NCBI GenBank assembly: GCA_900765095.1
Contig: CAAFRB010000013.1
Coordinates: 1-5,366, forward strand
DNA: 5,366 nt
Direction of reading: 5' to 3'
Source of the DNA: Clostridia bacterium
GTDB taxonomy: Bacteria; Bacillota; Clostridia; TANB77; UBA1234
Shown here: positions 1 to 5,313 of the stretch, piece by piece
How positions within the stretch are numbered: position 1 is the first letter of the stretch
Layout: the number at the start of each line of letters is the position of its first letter
Notes under the pieces: model-generated
The model's database searches: none
What the model was told of the DNA's origin: nothing
Seen by the model: the letters and a program-made list of their open reading frames with translations, nothing else
Program-made: the position numbers and the translations under genes

Positions 1-6
1 AAAGTT

Positions 7-23
7 TTTTATACGGTATAAAA
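7..23. repeat. short perfect inverted repeat at the left edge
   Basis: TTTTATAC (7-14) and GTATAAAA (16-23) are perfect 8-bp arms around a single G. It lies 14 bp upstream of the ATG at 37 and could be an operator-like site. It is short and AT-rich, and the window edge hides its context. Confidence 0.35.
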
Positions 24-36
24 GAAAAAGTGATGC

Positions 37-129
37 ATGAAAAGCTGTAAATGTACTACCCTGTTATTATATAAAACATACTGCAAATACAGTAATGGAG
101 CACATTGTGCTCCGCTACAGATTTTATAG
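37..129 (+). other. possible 30-codon micro-ORF, cysteine-rich
   Basis: An ATG frame at 37 ends in TAG at 129 and begins MKSCKCTTLLL, with cysteines at residues 4, 6, 16 and 24. Its first 11 codons resemble the start of the frame at 5246 (MKGCKVVTLLL), several codons differing only by synonymous bases. The ribosome binding site is weak (GAAAAAG). The frame overlaps the hairpin at 92-118. The minus strand is also open here, so this may be a repeat rather than a gene. Confidence 0.25.
92..118. terminator. hairpin downstream of the pilin remnant, possible terminator
   Basis: GGAGCAC (97-103) and GTGCTCC (107-113) form a perfect 7-bp GC-containing stem with a 3-nt loop. Three outer pairs (92-94 with 116-118) extend it past a wobble pair and a mismatch. 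It starts about 20 bp after the pilin stop codon, the right place for a terminator of that gene. However, no run of U follows on either strand (nearest is TTTTATAT, about 20 nt further on the minus strand), so it may be a structural repeat instead. Confidence 0.45.
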
Positions 130-138
130 AATAAACAC

Positions 139-734
139 TTAAATGTTTTCTAACATGCCTTCTGCATTTATTTTAATTTTTATATCTTTGTTGTTTACTT
201 TGATATCTATTTCTCCTTCTGCATCAATCACGCTACTATCAACTTTTTCGCCATCTCTTATGTTATATTTTCCTTCATAAGGATATGGTGGCCATATAAA
301 AACTGTTCCGTCTTTTGTTACCGCATATCTCACATTTACACCTGTTTGTGTTGATATGTTAACTTTTATTTCTGGCAAATCTATTCCTACGTCTGCTGTT
401 TCTTCTATTACTGTGTAGTCCGGTGCTTCTGCTGCAGTCAAATAATCTTCATCTGTATTTCCGCCCTTTGCTATATAGTTGTATACTTGAGCATCTGTCA
501 AGTTTCTTCCCTTAGCTAATGCGAATCATCTTACCGTTACGCTTTTGTTCTGTATTGCTTCTTCTACATCGTTTAAACTTGATACGAATTTAGCGTAATT
601 TGCTTTGCATATGGTGCTTGTAGAACCGTTGAAAGCTATAGTTGATAGTATTATTACTATTATAGTGATTACTAAGGCTATTAACGACACGCCTTTTTCT
701 TAATTTTTATTTTATTCATCATCTTTTGTTCCAT
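139..734 (-). pseudogene. broken type IV pilin-like (prepilin N-terminal) gene
   Basis: The longest intact piece runs from about 501 to 139 and ends in TAA; it is a soluble, acidic, beta-rich-looking domain. The same frame continues upstream through an in-frame TGA at 528-526. Beyond that it encodes a classic prepilin N-terminus, KGVSLIALVITIIVIIL, at about 696-646, followed by a helix-like stretch. The only good ATGs (734, 722 and 719, all in one frame) give a Lys-rich leader (MNKIKIKKK from the ATG at 719) that is out of frame by one base. Adding one A to the A5 run at 698-694 would join the leader to KGVSLIALV, giving a normal leader-Gly-hydrophobic helix with Ala where classical pilins have Glu5. 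Prepilins of this kind are cut after Gly by a prepilin peptidase and assembled in the membrane; that role is inferred from the family. Two lesions in about 170 bp favour real decay over one sequencing error. TGG is used for Trp here and in rsmG, so TGA recoding is unlikely. The C-terminal domain matches no family I can name. Confidence 0.72.
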
Positions 735-765
735 TCTTTCTTCTTATTAATCAGTAAACTAATAT

Positions 766-793
766 ATAATACTCATATTCTTTTAAACTTCAA
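766..793 (-). promoter_or_regulatory. possible promoter of the pilin-like gene
   Basis: On the minus strand, TTGAAG (793-788) is followed by a 16-nt spacer and TATTAT (771-766), five of six bases matching TATAAT. It lies about 30-40 bp before the ATG cluster at 734-719, a normal distance. The surrounding sequence is so AT-rich that this could be fortuitous. Confidence 0.4.
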
Positions 794-821
794 ATAAATT
801 GTGTAACAATAAAGTTTAAAA
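781..821. repeat. nested inverted repeat upstream of the pilin remnant
   Basis: The perfect 10-bp arms TTTTAAACTT (781-790) and AAGTTTAAAA (812-821) enclose a smaller dyad, ATTGT-gta-ACAAT (798-810). It sits about 50-90 bp upstream of the pilin start on the minus strand and overlaps the possible -35 box. It could be a regulator operator or a weak AT-only hairpin. There is no U-tract typical of an intrinsic terminator. AT-rich DNA produces such dyads fairly readily, so function is uncertain. Confidence 0.5.
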
Positions 822-826
822 CATTA

Positions 827-892
827 GATTTTTTGTTTTTAGACCTTCTAGAGCTCTCGACTGAAGAAAATAAAACCTCTCATATAAATTAT
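827..892 (+). repeat. dispersed repeat, diverged copy 1 (3' part)
   Basis: This stretch aligns without gaps to 5299-5364: about 47 of 66 bases match by hand count, including the exact nine bases TCGACTGAA and the blocks GAC, GAG and TCT. Read on the plus strand in the same frame, both copies give D-F-x3-D-x2-E-x-S-T-E-x2-K-x-S-x-I. The opposite strand gives an equally matching frame, so the coding strand, if any, is undecided. It lies between the second parS-like site and the pilin promoter region. The plus-strand frame stays open into rsmG antisense, which I treat as accidental. Confidence 0.6.
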
Positions 893-912
893 TTTTTAAT
901 ATTTATATCCAA

Positions 913-928
913 TGTTTCACATGAAACT
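913..928. other. second, imperfect parS-like site after rsmG
   Basis: TGTTTCACATGAAACT matches the parS consensus TGTTTCACGTGAAACA at 14 of 16 positions, with one change in the central CpG (ACGT to ACAT) and one at the outer edge. It is six bases past the rsmG stop codon, in non-coding sequence. The central change may weaken ParB binding. The close match and the intact site 2.8 kb away make chance unlikely, but this could be a decayed or low-affinity site. Confidence 0.6.
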
Positions 929-933
929 AAAGT

Positions 934-1638
934 CTATTTTAGTGGCTCTTTTGCCGGCATTCCAGCCTTTCTAGGATACTGCTTAGGTGTGCTATTTATC
1001 TTTTTATATACTATTATTGTCCTTTCAGCATCGATTTCTGGCAATGCAAATTTATCCACTATTTCTTTTTGTACATTTAGTATTTTCATAGCATTAGAAG
1101 CTTCTTTTATTTCTTGTTCTGCATCTGCTTTCATGCATATAAATGTTCCATCGATTTTCAAGAATGGTGTACAGTATTCTAGTAACGTAGGTATGTTTGC
1201 CACAGCTCTAGCAGTTGAGATATCAAACTTTTCTCTATAGCTGACGTCTTTAGCATAATCTTCTGCTCTTCCATGAATTGTTCTAACGTTTTTCAAGCCA
1301 CATTTTTCTATAACTTCATTCAAAAAGTTTATTCTTTTATTTAAAGAATCTAATAATACAAGTTCTATATCCGGTCTTACTATCTTTAATGGGATTCCTG
1401 GGAAACCAGCACCAGTACCGACATCTATTACTTTTGCGTTCTTTGGCACGTATTTTTCTATTGTCAATGAATCTATAAAATGTTTAATTAATATTTCGTT
1501 GTCATCAACAATTGATGTTAAATTGATTTTTTCATTCCATTCTTTTAATATTTTTTTATAAAGAAAAAATTTATCTACTTCTGCATCAGATAATGTAATA
1601 TTTAATTTGCTGACTAATTCTTTGAATTTAGTTTCCAT
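934..1638 (-). CDS. rsmG: 16S rRNA (guanine-527-N7)-methyltransferase RsmG (GidB)
   Basis: A protein of 234 residues, close to the usual RsmG length of roughly 210-240. It transfers a methyl group from S-adenosylmethionine to N7 of G527 (E. coli numbering) in the 530 loop of 16S rRNA, in the cytoplasm. The N-terminal helical part has the family signature KEWNEKINLTS (32-42) and HFIDSL (53-58). The SAM-binding Rossmann motif I is VIDVGTGAGFPGIP (70-83). An acidic motif II, LLDSLNKR, follows (95-102), then GRAED (123-127) and STARAVAN (141-148). The C-terminus has the typical PRKAGMPAKEPL ending. The start is the ATG at 1638, with AAAGGA at 1649-1644 five bases upstream; the stop is TAG. It is the third gene of the mnmE-mnmG-rsmG order but is separated from mnmG by 206 bp, so it may have its own transcript. 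In other bacteria loss of RsmG gives low-level streptomycin resistance (family knowledge). No key residue appears to be missing. Confidence 0.97.
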   Translation of the reverse strand: METKFKELVSKLNITLSDAEVDKFFLYKKILKEWNEKINLTSIVDDNEILIKHFIDSLTIEKYVPKNAKVIDVGTGAGFPGIPLKIVRPDIELVLLDSLNKRINFLNEVIEKCGLKNVRTIHGRAEDYAKDVSYREKFDISTARAVANIPTLLEYCTPFLKIDGTFICMKADAEQEIKEASNAMKILNVQKEIVDKFALPEIDAERTIIVYKKINSTPKQYPRKAGMPAKEPLK

Positions 1639-1844
1639 AACATTCCTTTCTTGTTGCTTTTAAATTATTTCACCTTATTTCGGCTCATTTTTCTTTTTTT
1701 ATTTCTTTTGCGCATAATTTCTCACTCACAACTTTTTCTTTGAATTTTAGTACTATTTTGTAGCTCGTTTTTTCAATCTTTTTCTTAATTCAAATAGCAA
1801 TTTTATTTTTATTCAATTAAAAAAGTTGAACTTTAAAAATTTTC
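1639..1844 (-). other. 206-bp spacer between mnmG and rsmG, no recognised gene
   Basis: This spacer is long for an otherwise tight gene set. It is very AT-rich, with purines mostly on the minus strand. I see no strong terminator: the only small stem, AAAGT-TCA-ACTTT near 1820-1832, has a single G-C pair. No good promoter is visible either. It contains a 16-codon ATG frame (1715-1665) that is very rich in Lys and Arg, and an overlapping 34-codon open stretch without a normal start codon. Neither has a convincing ribosome binding site or a known homologue that I can name. The base composition alone could produce Lys-rich open frames, so no gene is called. Confidence 0.5.
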
Positions 1845-3707
1845 TTAAGAGTTTAAATATATAAGTAGCACGTTAATGTCTGCTGGTGATATACCAGATA
1901 TTCTTGATGCTTGTCCTATTGATTCAGGTTTATATTTTTCTAATTTCTGTCTTGCTTCTATACGTATTCCTTTAACATCTTCATAATCAATATCTGCAGG
2001 AATTTTCTTCTGCTCTAATTTTTTAAATTCTTCTATCTGTTCTAATTGTAGCTTTATATATCCTTCATATTTTAGCTGAATGTTTATCTCTTCTCTTTCT
2101 TCCTTTGAAAGTATTGGTCTTTCTGGGTCTATAGGTGCTAGCATATCATAATTTAGCTCTGTTCTTCTTACCAAGTCTACCAATTTAAATCCTGTTGTAA
2201 CTTCAGTTGTACCAGCATTTTTAAGGATTTCGTTTAGTTTATCAGAAGGCTTCACATTTGTGTTTTTTACTCTTTCTATTTCAGCATTTATATTTTCATA
2301 TTTTTTCAAAAATTTAGAGTATCTTTCCTCTGATATTAAGCCGATTCTATACCCTATTGGTGTAAGTCTTGCATCACTATTATCTTGTCTTAGCATCAAT
2401 CTATACTCAGCTCTAGAAGTCATCATTCTGTATGGTTCGTTCGTGCCTTTTGTGACCAAATCATCTATTAATACTCCAATATAAGCATCTGACCTGTCTA
2501 GTATAAGTGGCTCTTCGCCTTTTACAAATCTAGCAGCATTTATTCCTGCGATTAGTCCTTGTGCTGCAGCTTCCTCATATCCAGATGAACCATTTACTTG
2601 ACCTGCAAAAAACATTCCTTTTATAATTTTTGATTCAAGTGAAAGCTTTAAGTCTGTAGAATCAATACAATCATACTCAATCGCATAGGCTGGTCTTGTA
2701 AACTCTACATTTTCCAAGCCTGCAATTGTCCTGTACATAGCTATTTGAACTTCTTCTGGCAAGCTGCTAGACATACCCTGAACGTACATTTCTTCAGTAT
2801 TTTCGCCCATTGGTTCTATAAATATTTGATGTCTTTCTTTGTCAGCAAACCTAACAACTTTATCTTCAATAGAAGGACAATATCTAGGACCTGTAGACTT
2901 TATAATTCCAGCATATAAAGGTGATCTGTGTAAATTTTCTCTAATGATTTTGTGAGTATTTTCGTTTGTATAAGTCAAATAACACGGTTGTTGATTTATG
3001 TGTAACTCGCTATTTTCAAATGAAAATGGGACAATCTCATCATCTCCATTTTGGATTTCCATCTTAGAAAAATCTATACTTCTTCTATTTACTCTTGCAG
3101 GTGTTCCTGTCTTAAACTTTCTTGTTTTTATTCCGATTTTGTTTAAACTTTCTGTTAAATATTTAGCTGGGAATATTCCATCAGGACCACTTTCATAGTG
3201 TACTTCTCCAATGTGAATCTTTCCCTTCAAGTACGTACCAGAGCATAAAACAACAGCCTTTGCACCATAAATAGCACCTATATGTGTTTTAACACCTTTT
3301 ACTTCATTGTTTTCTACGATATATTCTACTATTTCAGCTTGTTTTACATCTAGGTTTTCTTGTAATTCAAGCGTATGCTTCATTTCTATATGATACTTCT
3401 TTCTATCTGCTTGTGCTCTTAATGAATATACCGCGGGACCTTTAGACTTGTTTAACATCTTAGATTGGATAAATGTTTTATCTATATTCTTTCCCATTTC
3501 TCCGCCTAAAGCGTCTATCTCTCTAACTAAATGTCCTTTTGAAGTGCCTCCTATACTTGGATTGCATGGCATGTTAGCTATGCTATCTGCGTTGATAGTA
3601 AAAACACAAGTTTTTAGTCCAAGACGCGCACTAGCAAGCGCAGCTTCACAACCAGCATGTCCAGCTCCAATAACTATAACATCATAATCTTTTGCTTTAT
3701 ATTCCAT
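1845..3707 (-). CDS. mnmG: tRNA uridine-5-carboxymethylaminomethyl modification enzyme MnmG (GidA)
   Basis: A protein of 620 residues from the ATG at 3707; E. coli MnmG has 629. With MnmE it installs the (carboxymethyl)aminomethyl group on carbon 5 of U34 in tRNAs that read codons ending in A or G, using FAD, NADH, a folate one-carbon unit and glycine or ammonium. Visible motifs are the FAD-binding GAGHAGCEAA (14-23), CNPSIGG (48-54) with a conserved Cys, SKGPAVYSLRAQADR (88-102), PRYCPSIEDK with Cys277, FAGQVNGSSGYEEAAAQG (367-384), and the stretch YRMMTSRAEYRLMLRQDN (426-443). The helical C-terminal domain that contacts MnmE ends with PESIGQASRISGISPADI. The frame stays open to a GTG at 3728, but that codon lies inside the parS palindrome. 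The ATG at 3707 has AGGGAG seven bases upstream and gives the normal length, so it is preferred. The stop is TAA. The gene follows mnmE after 55 bp and is probably co-transcribed with it. The sequence looks complete and functional. Confidence 0.98.
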   Translation of the reverse strand: MEYKAKDYDVIVIGAGHAGCEAALASARLGLKTCVFTINADSIANMPCNPSIGGTSKGHLVREIDALGGEMGKNIDKTFIQSKMLNKSKGPAVYSLRAQADRKKYHIEMKHTLELQENLDVKQAEIVEYIVENNEVKGVKTHIGAIYGAKAVVLCSGTYLKGKIHIGEVHYESGPDGIFPAKYLTESLNKIGIKTRKFKTGTPARVNRRSIDFSKMEIQNGDDEIVPFSFENSELHINQQPCYLTYTNENTHKIIRENLHRSPLYAGIIKSTGPRYCPSIEDKVVRFADKERHQIFIEPMGENTEEMYVQGMSSSLPEEVQIAMYRTIAGLENVEFTRPAYAIEYDCIDSTDLKLSLESKIIKGMFFAGQVNGSSGYEEAAAQGLIAGINAARFVKGEEPLILDRSDAYIGVLIDDLVTKGTNEPYRMMTSRAEYRLMLRQDNSDARLTPIGYRIGLISEERYSKFLKKYENINAEIERVKNTNVKPSDKLNEILKNAGTTEVTTGFKLVDLVRRTELNYDMLAPIDPERPILSKEEREEINIQLKYEGYIKLQLEQIEEFKKLEQKKIPADIDYEDVKGIRIEARQKLEKYKPESIGQASRISGISPADINVLLIYLNS

Positions 3708-3714
3708 AAAAATT

Positions 3715-3720
3715 CTCCCT
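3715..3720 (-). promoter_or_regulatory. ribosome binding site that fixes the mnmG start
   Basis: AGGGAG on the minus strand lies seven bases before the ATG at 3707. It supports that ATG over the in-frame GTG at 3728, which has no comparable site and lies in the parS palindrome. Confidence 0.75.
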
Positions 3721-3736
3721 CGTTTCACGTGAAACT
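3721..3736. other. parS site (ParB/Spo0J binding centromere) between mnmE and mnmG
   Basis: The sequence CGTTTCACGTGAAACT contains the perfect 14-bp palindrome GTTTCACGTGAAAC. The known bacterial parS consensus is TGTTTCACGTGAAACA (B. subtilis allows TGTTNCACGTGAAACA), so only the two outermost bases differ. It lies in the 55-bp gap between mnmE and mnmG, just before the mnmG ribosome binding site. ParB-CTP loads at such sites and spreads, and SMC is recruited there for origin segregation. Clustering near the origin fits the usual location of mnmE-mnmG-rsmG in Firmicutes. That ParB binds here is inferred from the sequence match. Confidence 0.88.
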
Positions 3737-3762
3737 CACTATTGTTTTTCCTTTATATATCG

Positions 3763-5112
3763 CTATTTTCCAACACAAAACTTTTCAAATATCTTGTTTA
3801 ATACATCTTCTGAAACGGACTCACCAAGCATTTCTCCTAAAGTTTTTATTGCGTCTTTTATATCTATAGAAATCATATCAATCGGTATTCCGCTTTCTAT
3901 AGAATTTATTGCTGAGTTTAACCCCTTTATAGCTTTAGAAATTAAATCTCTATGTCTTATGTTTGTGATTATTATTTCGTTTTCAACATCTAGATTTTTA
4001 GTATTAAATAGCAACTCTATTCTATCCTCTAATTCGTCAAACCCTTCTCCTGTCTTAGTCGATATTCTTATAACGTTTTCATCGTTCAAATCTATTTCTT
4101 TACATTCTAAGTCAATTTTGTTGACTAACACTATATGTGGCTTTTCTTTAATAAGTTCGTACAAAATTTTGTCTTCCTCAGTCATACCAACATTTCCATC
4201 AACTATTAGAAGCACTAATTCTGCTTCTTCTAACACTTTTTTGCTTTTTTCTACTCCAATATTTTCAACAATGTCATCGGTTTTTCTGATTCCTGCTGTA
4301 TCTATAAGCCTTAAACTAATTCCTCTAATTGTTACATATTCCTCTATGGTATCTCTCGTCGTTCCAGGAATCTCTGTAACTATTGCTCTATCTTCTTTTA
4401 ATAAAGCATTTAATAAAGATGATTTTCCGACATTCGGCTTTCCTATAATCGCTGTTGATACTCCATTTTTCAATACTTTTCCGCTTTCAAAGCTTTTTTC
4501 AAGTTTTTCTAATCTTTTAATCTGAGCGTTAAGAATGTTAACTATTTTTTCTCGTCTTACTTCTTCTATATCTTCATACTCTGGATAGTCAATATTCGCT
4601 TCTATGTCTGCAAGTAAATTAACAATTTCATCTTCGATGCTTTTAATTTCTTTTCCTAATTTTCCATCTAATTGCTTTATTGAGGCTTTGCTTTCTTTGT
4701 CGCTCTTACTATTTATAAGCTCTATAACCGCCTCTGCTTGAGTTAAATCAAGCTTTCCATTTAGGAATGCCCTTTTAGTAAATTCTCCGCCTTCTGCAAG
4801 CACAGCACCGTTTTCTAATACTGTTTCCAATATTCGCTTCATTGCCACATTTCCGCCATGACAATTTATCTCACACACATCTTCACCAGTATATGATTTT
4901 GGTGCCTTGAAATATGAAACCAACACTTGGTCAATTGCCTCTCCATTCTTATCATAAATATGTCCTAATTTAAATGAGAATGGTCTAATTCTTCCTTTTT
5001 TTATTGGTTTGAATATTCTATCGATTATATCTAAAGATTCGTTTCCGCTAATTCTGATTATTCCTACGCCACCATTCCCTGCTGGCGTTGATATTGCAGC
5101 TATTGTATTCAT
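3763..5112 (-). CDS. mnmE: tRNA modification GTPase MnmE (TrmE/ThdF)
   Basis: A protein of 449 residues, close to E. coli MnmE at 454. It is the GTPase partner of MnmG; GTP hydrolysis, helped by potassium and G-domain dimerisation, drives conformational changes needed for U34 modification. The N-terminal folate-binding domain begins MNTIAAISTPAGNGGVGIIR and carries CHGG (84-87) and GEFTKRAFLNGKLDLTQAEA (109-128). A helical domain follows, with the G domain inserted into it: G1 GKPNVGKSS (224-232), G2 TTRD (251-254), G3 DTAG (271-274) and G4 NKID (331-334). The C-terminus ends in C-V-G-K (446-449), the family's conserved CxGK motif with the catalytic Cys. The frame is open to a TTG at 5139, but GGAGGTGAA at 5125-5117 lies between that codon and the ATG at 5112, so 5112 is the start. 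It ends in TAG, 55 bp before mnmG. It is probably the first gene of the transcript, because a strong promoter sits just upstream. Confidence 0.98.
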   Translation of the reverse strand: MNTIAAISTPAGNGGVGIIRISGNESLDIIDRIFKPIKKGRIRPFSFKLGHIYDKNGEAIDQVLVSYFKAPKSYTGEDVCEINCHGGNVAMKRILETVLENGAVLAEGGEFTKRAFLNGKLDLTQAEAVIELINSKSDKESKASIKQLDGKLGKEIKSIEDEIVNLLADIEANIDYPEYEDIEEVRREKIVNILNAQIKRLEKLEKSFESGKVLKNGVSTAIIGKPNVGKSSLLNALLKEDRAIVTEIPGTTRDTIEEYVTIRGISLRLIDTAGIRKTDDIVENIGVEKSKKVLEEAELVLLIVDGNVGMTEEDKILYELIKEKPHIVLVNKIDLECKEIDLNDENVIRISTKTGEGFDELEDRIELLFNTKNLDVENEIIITNIRHRDLISKAIKGLNSAINSIESGIPIDMISIDIKDAIKTLGEMLGESVSEDVLNKIFEKFCVGK

Positions 5113-5116
5113 TTTG

Positions 5117-5125
5117 TTCACCTCC
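5117..5125 (-). promoter_or_regulatory. strong ribosome binding site that fixes the mnmE start
   Basis: GGAGGTGAA on the minus strand lies four bases before the ATG at 5112 (eight from the GGAGG core). It is nearly a full anti-Shine-Dalgarno complement. It lies downstream of the alternative TTG at 5139, ruling out that longer start. Confidence 0.9.
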
Positions 5126-5141
5126 GCAAAATACTTCAAGT

Positions 5142-5170
5142 ATTATACTATTTTTCGATATAAAATTCAA
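5142..5170 (-). promoter_or_regulatory. sigma-A type promoter of mnmE
   Basis: On the minus strand, TTGAAT (5170-5165) is followed by a 17-nt spacer and a perfect TATAAT (5147-5142). Spacing is ideal and the -10 hexamer is exact, while the -35 matches TTGACA at four of six positions. Transcription would start near 5135, leaving a leader of only about 20-25 nt before the ATG at 5112, just enough for the Shine-Dalgarno. It probably drives mnmE and mnmG, and perhaps rsmG. The short leader leaves no room for a riboswitch or attenuator. Confidence 0.8.
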
Positions 5171-5245
5171 CACAATTTACATAATTATATTTGTGCTTTT
5201 GCGTAGATTATTAATTTTTTATGCAATAAGAAAGAAAATCAATAC

Positions 5246-5290
5246 ATGAAAGGTTGCAAAGTTGTTACTTTACTATTGCAAGAAAGATGA
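5246..5290 (+). other. possible 14-codon micro-ORF, MKGCK type
   Basis: An ATG at 5246 runs to a TGA at 5290 and encodes MKGCKVVTLLLQER. The frame reopens after the TGA and continues to a TAG at about 5357. It diverges from mnmE, about 130 bp from the mnmE start. The upstream AAGAAAG is only a weak ribosome binding site. It forms the 5' part of the hairpin element. Coding status is doubtful. Confidence 0.22.
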
Positions 5291-5313
5291 AAATCGAAGA
5301 TTTTCATTCTTTC
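5282..5313. repeat. 14-bp hairpin upstream of mnmE
   Basis: GAAAG (5282-5286) plus ATGAAAATC (5287-5295) pairs with GATTTTCAT (5299-5307) plus CTTTC (5309-5313). The loop is GAA and T5308 is the only bulge. No U-tract follows on either strand, so it is not a standard intrinsic terminator. It stands directly beside a second hairpin and shares the GAAAATC heptamer with it. Confidence 0.75.

Noticed and set aside
1052..1060. DnaA-box-like TTATCCACT
   Set aside because: One mismatch to TTATCCACA, but single, inside conserved rsmG coding sequence, with no cluster of boxes or AT-rich unwinding repeat array beside it.
833..1240. 135-codon plus-strand open frame opposite rsmG
   Set aside because: It starts with TTG, lacks a ribosome binding site and mostly runs antisense to the well-conserved rsmG. 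Only its first 20 codons overlap the dispersed repeat.
1752..1775. Possible internal promoter for rsmG, TTGAAA then TACTAA
   Set aside because: The -10 match is only three of six and the region is AT-rich throughout, so it cannot be told from background.
3708..3728. Longer MnmG start at GTG 3728
   Set aside because: The codon is part of the parS palindrome, has no good ribosome binding site, and adds seven residues before the normal family start.
3794..4525. 243-codon plus-strand open frame opposite mnmE
   Set aside because: It is antisense to a complete MnmE with all motifs. It is Ser/Ile/Phe-rich, as expected from complementing Lys/Glu/Asn-rich coding DNA, and has no family features.
5113..5139. 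Longer MnmE start at TTG 5139
   Set aside because: The Shine-Dalgarno GGAGGTGAA lies downstream of it, and the nine extra residues do not belong to the family N-terminus, which begins MNTIAAIS.
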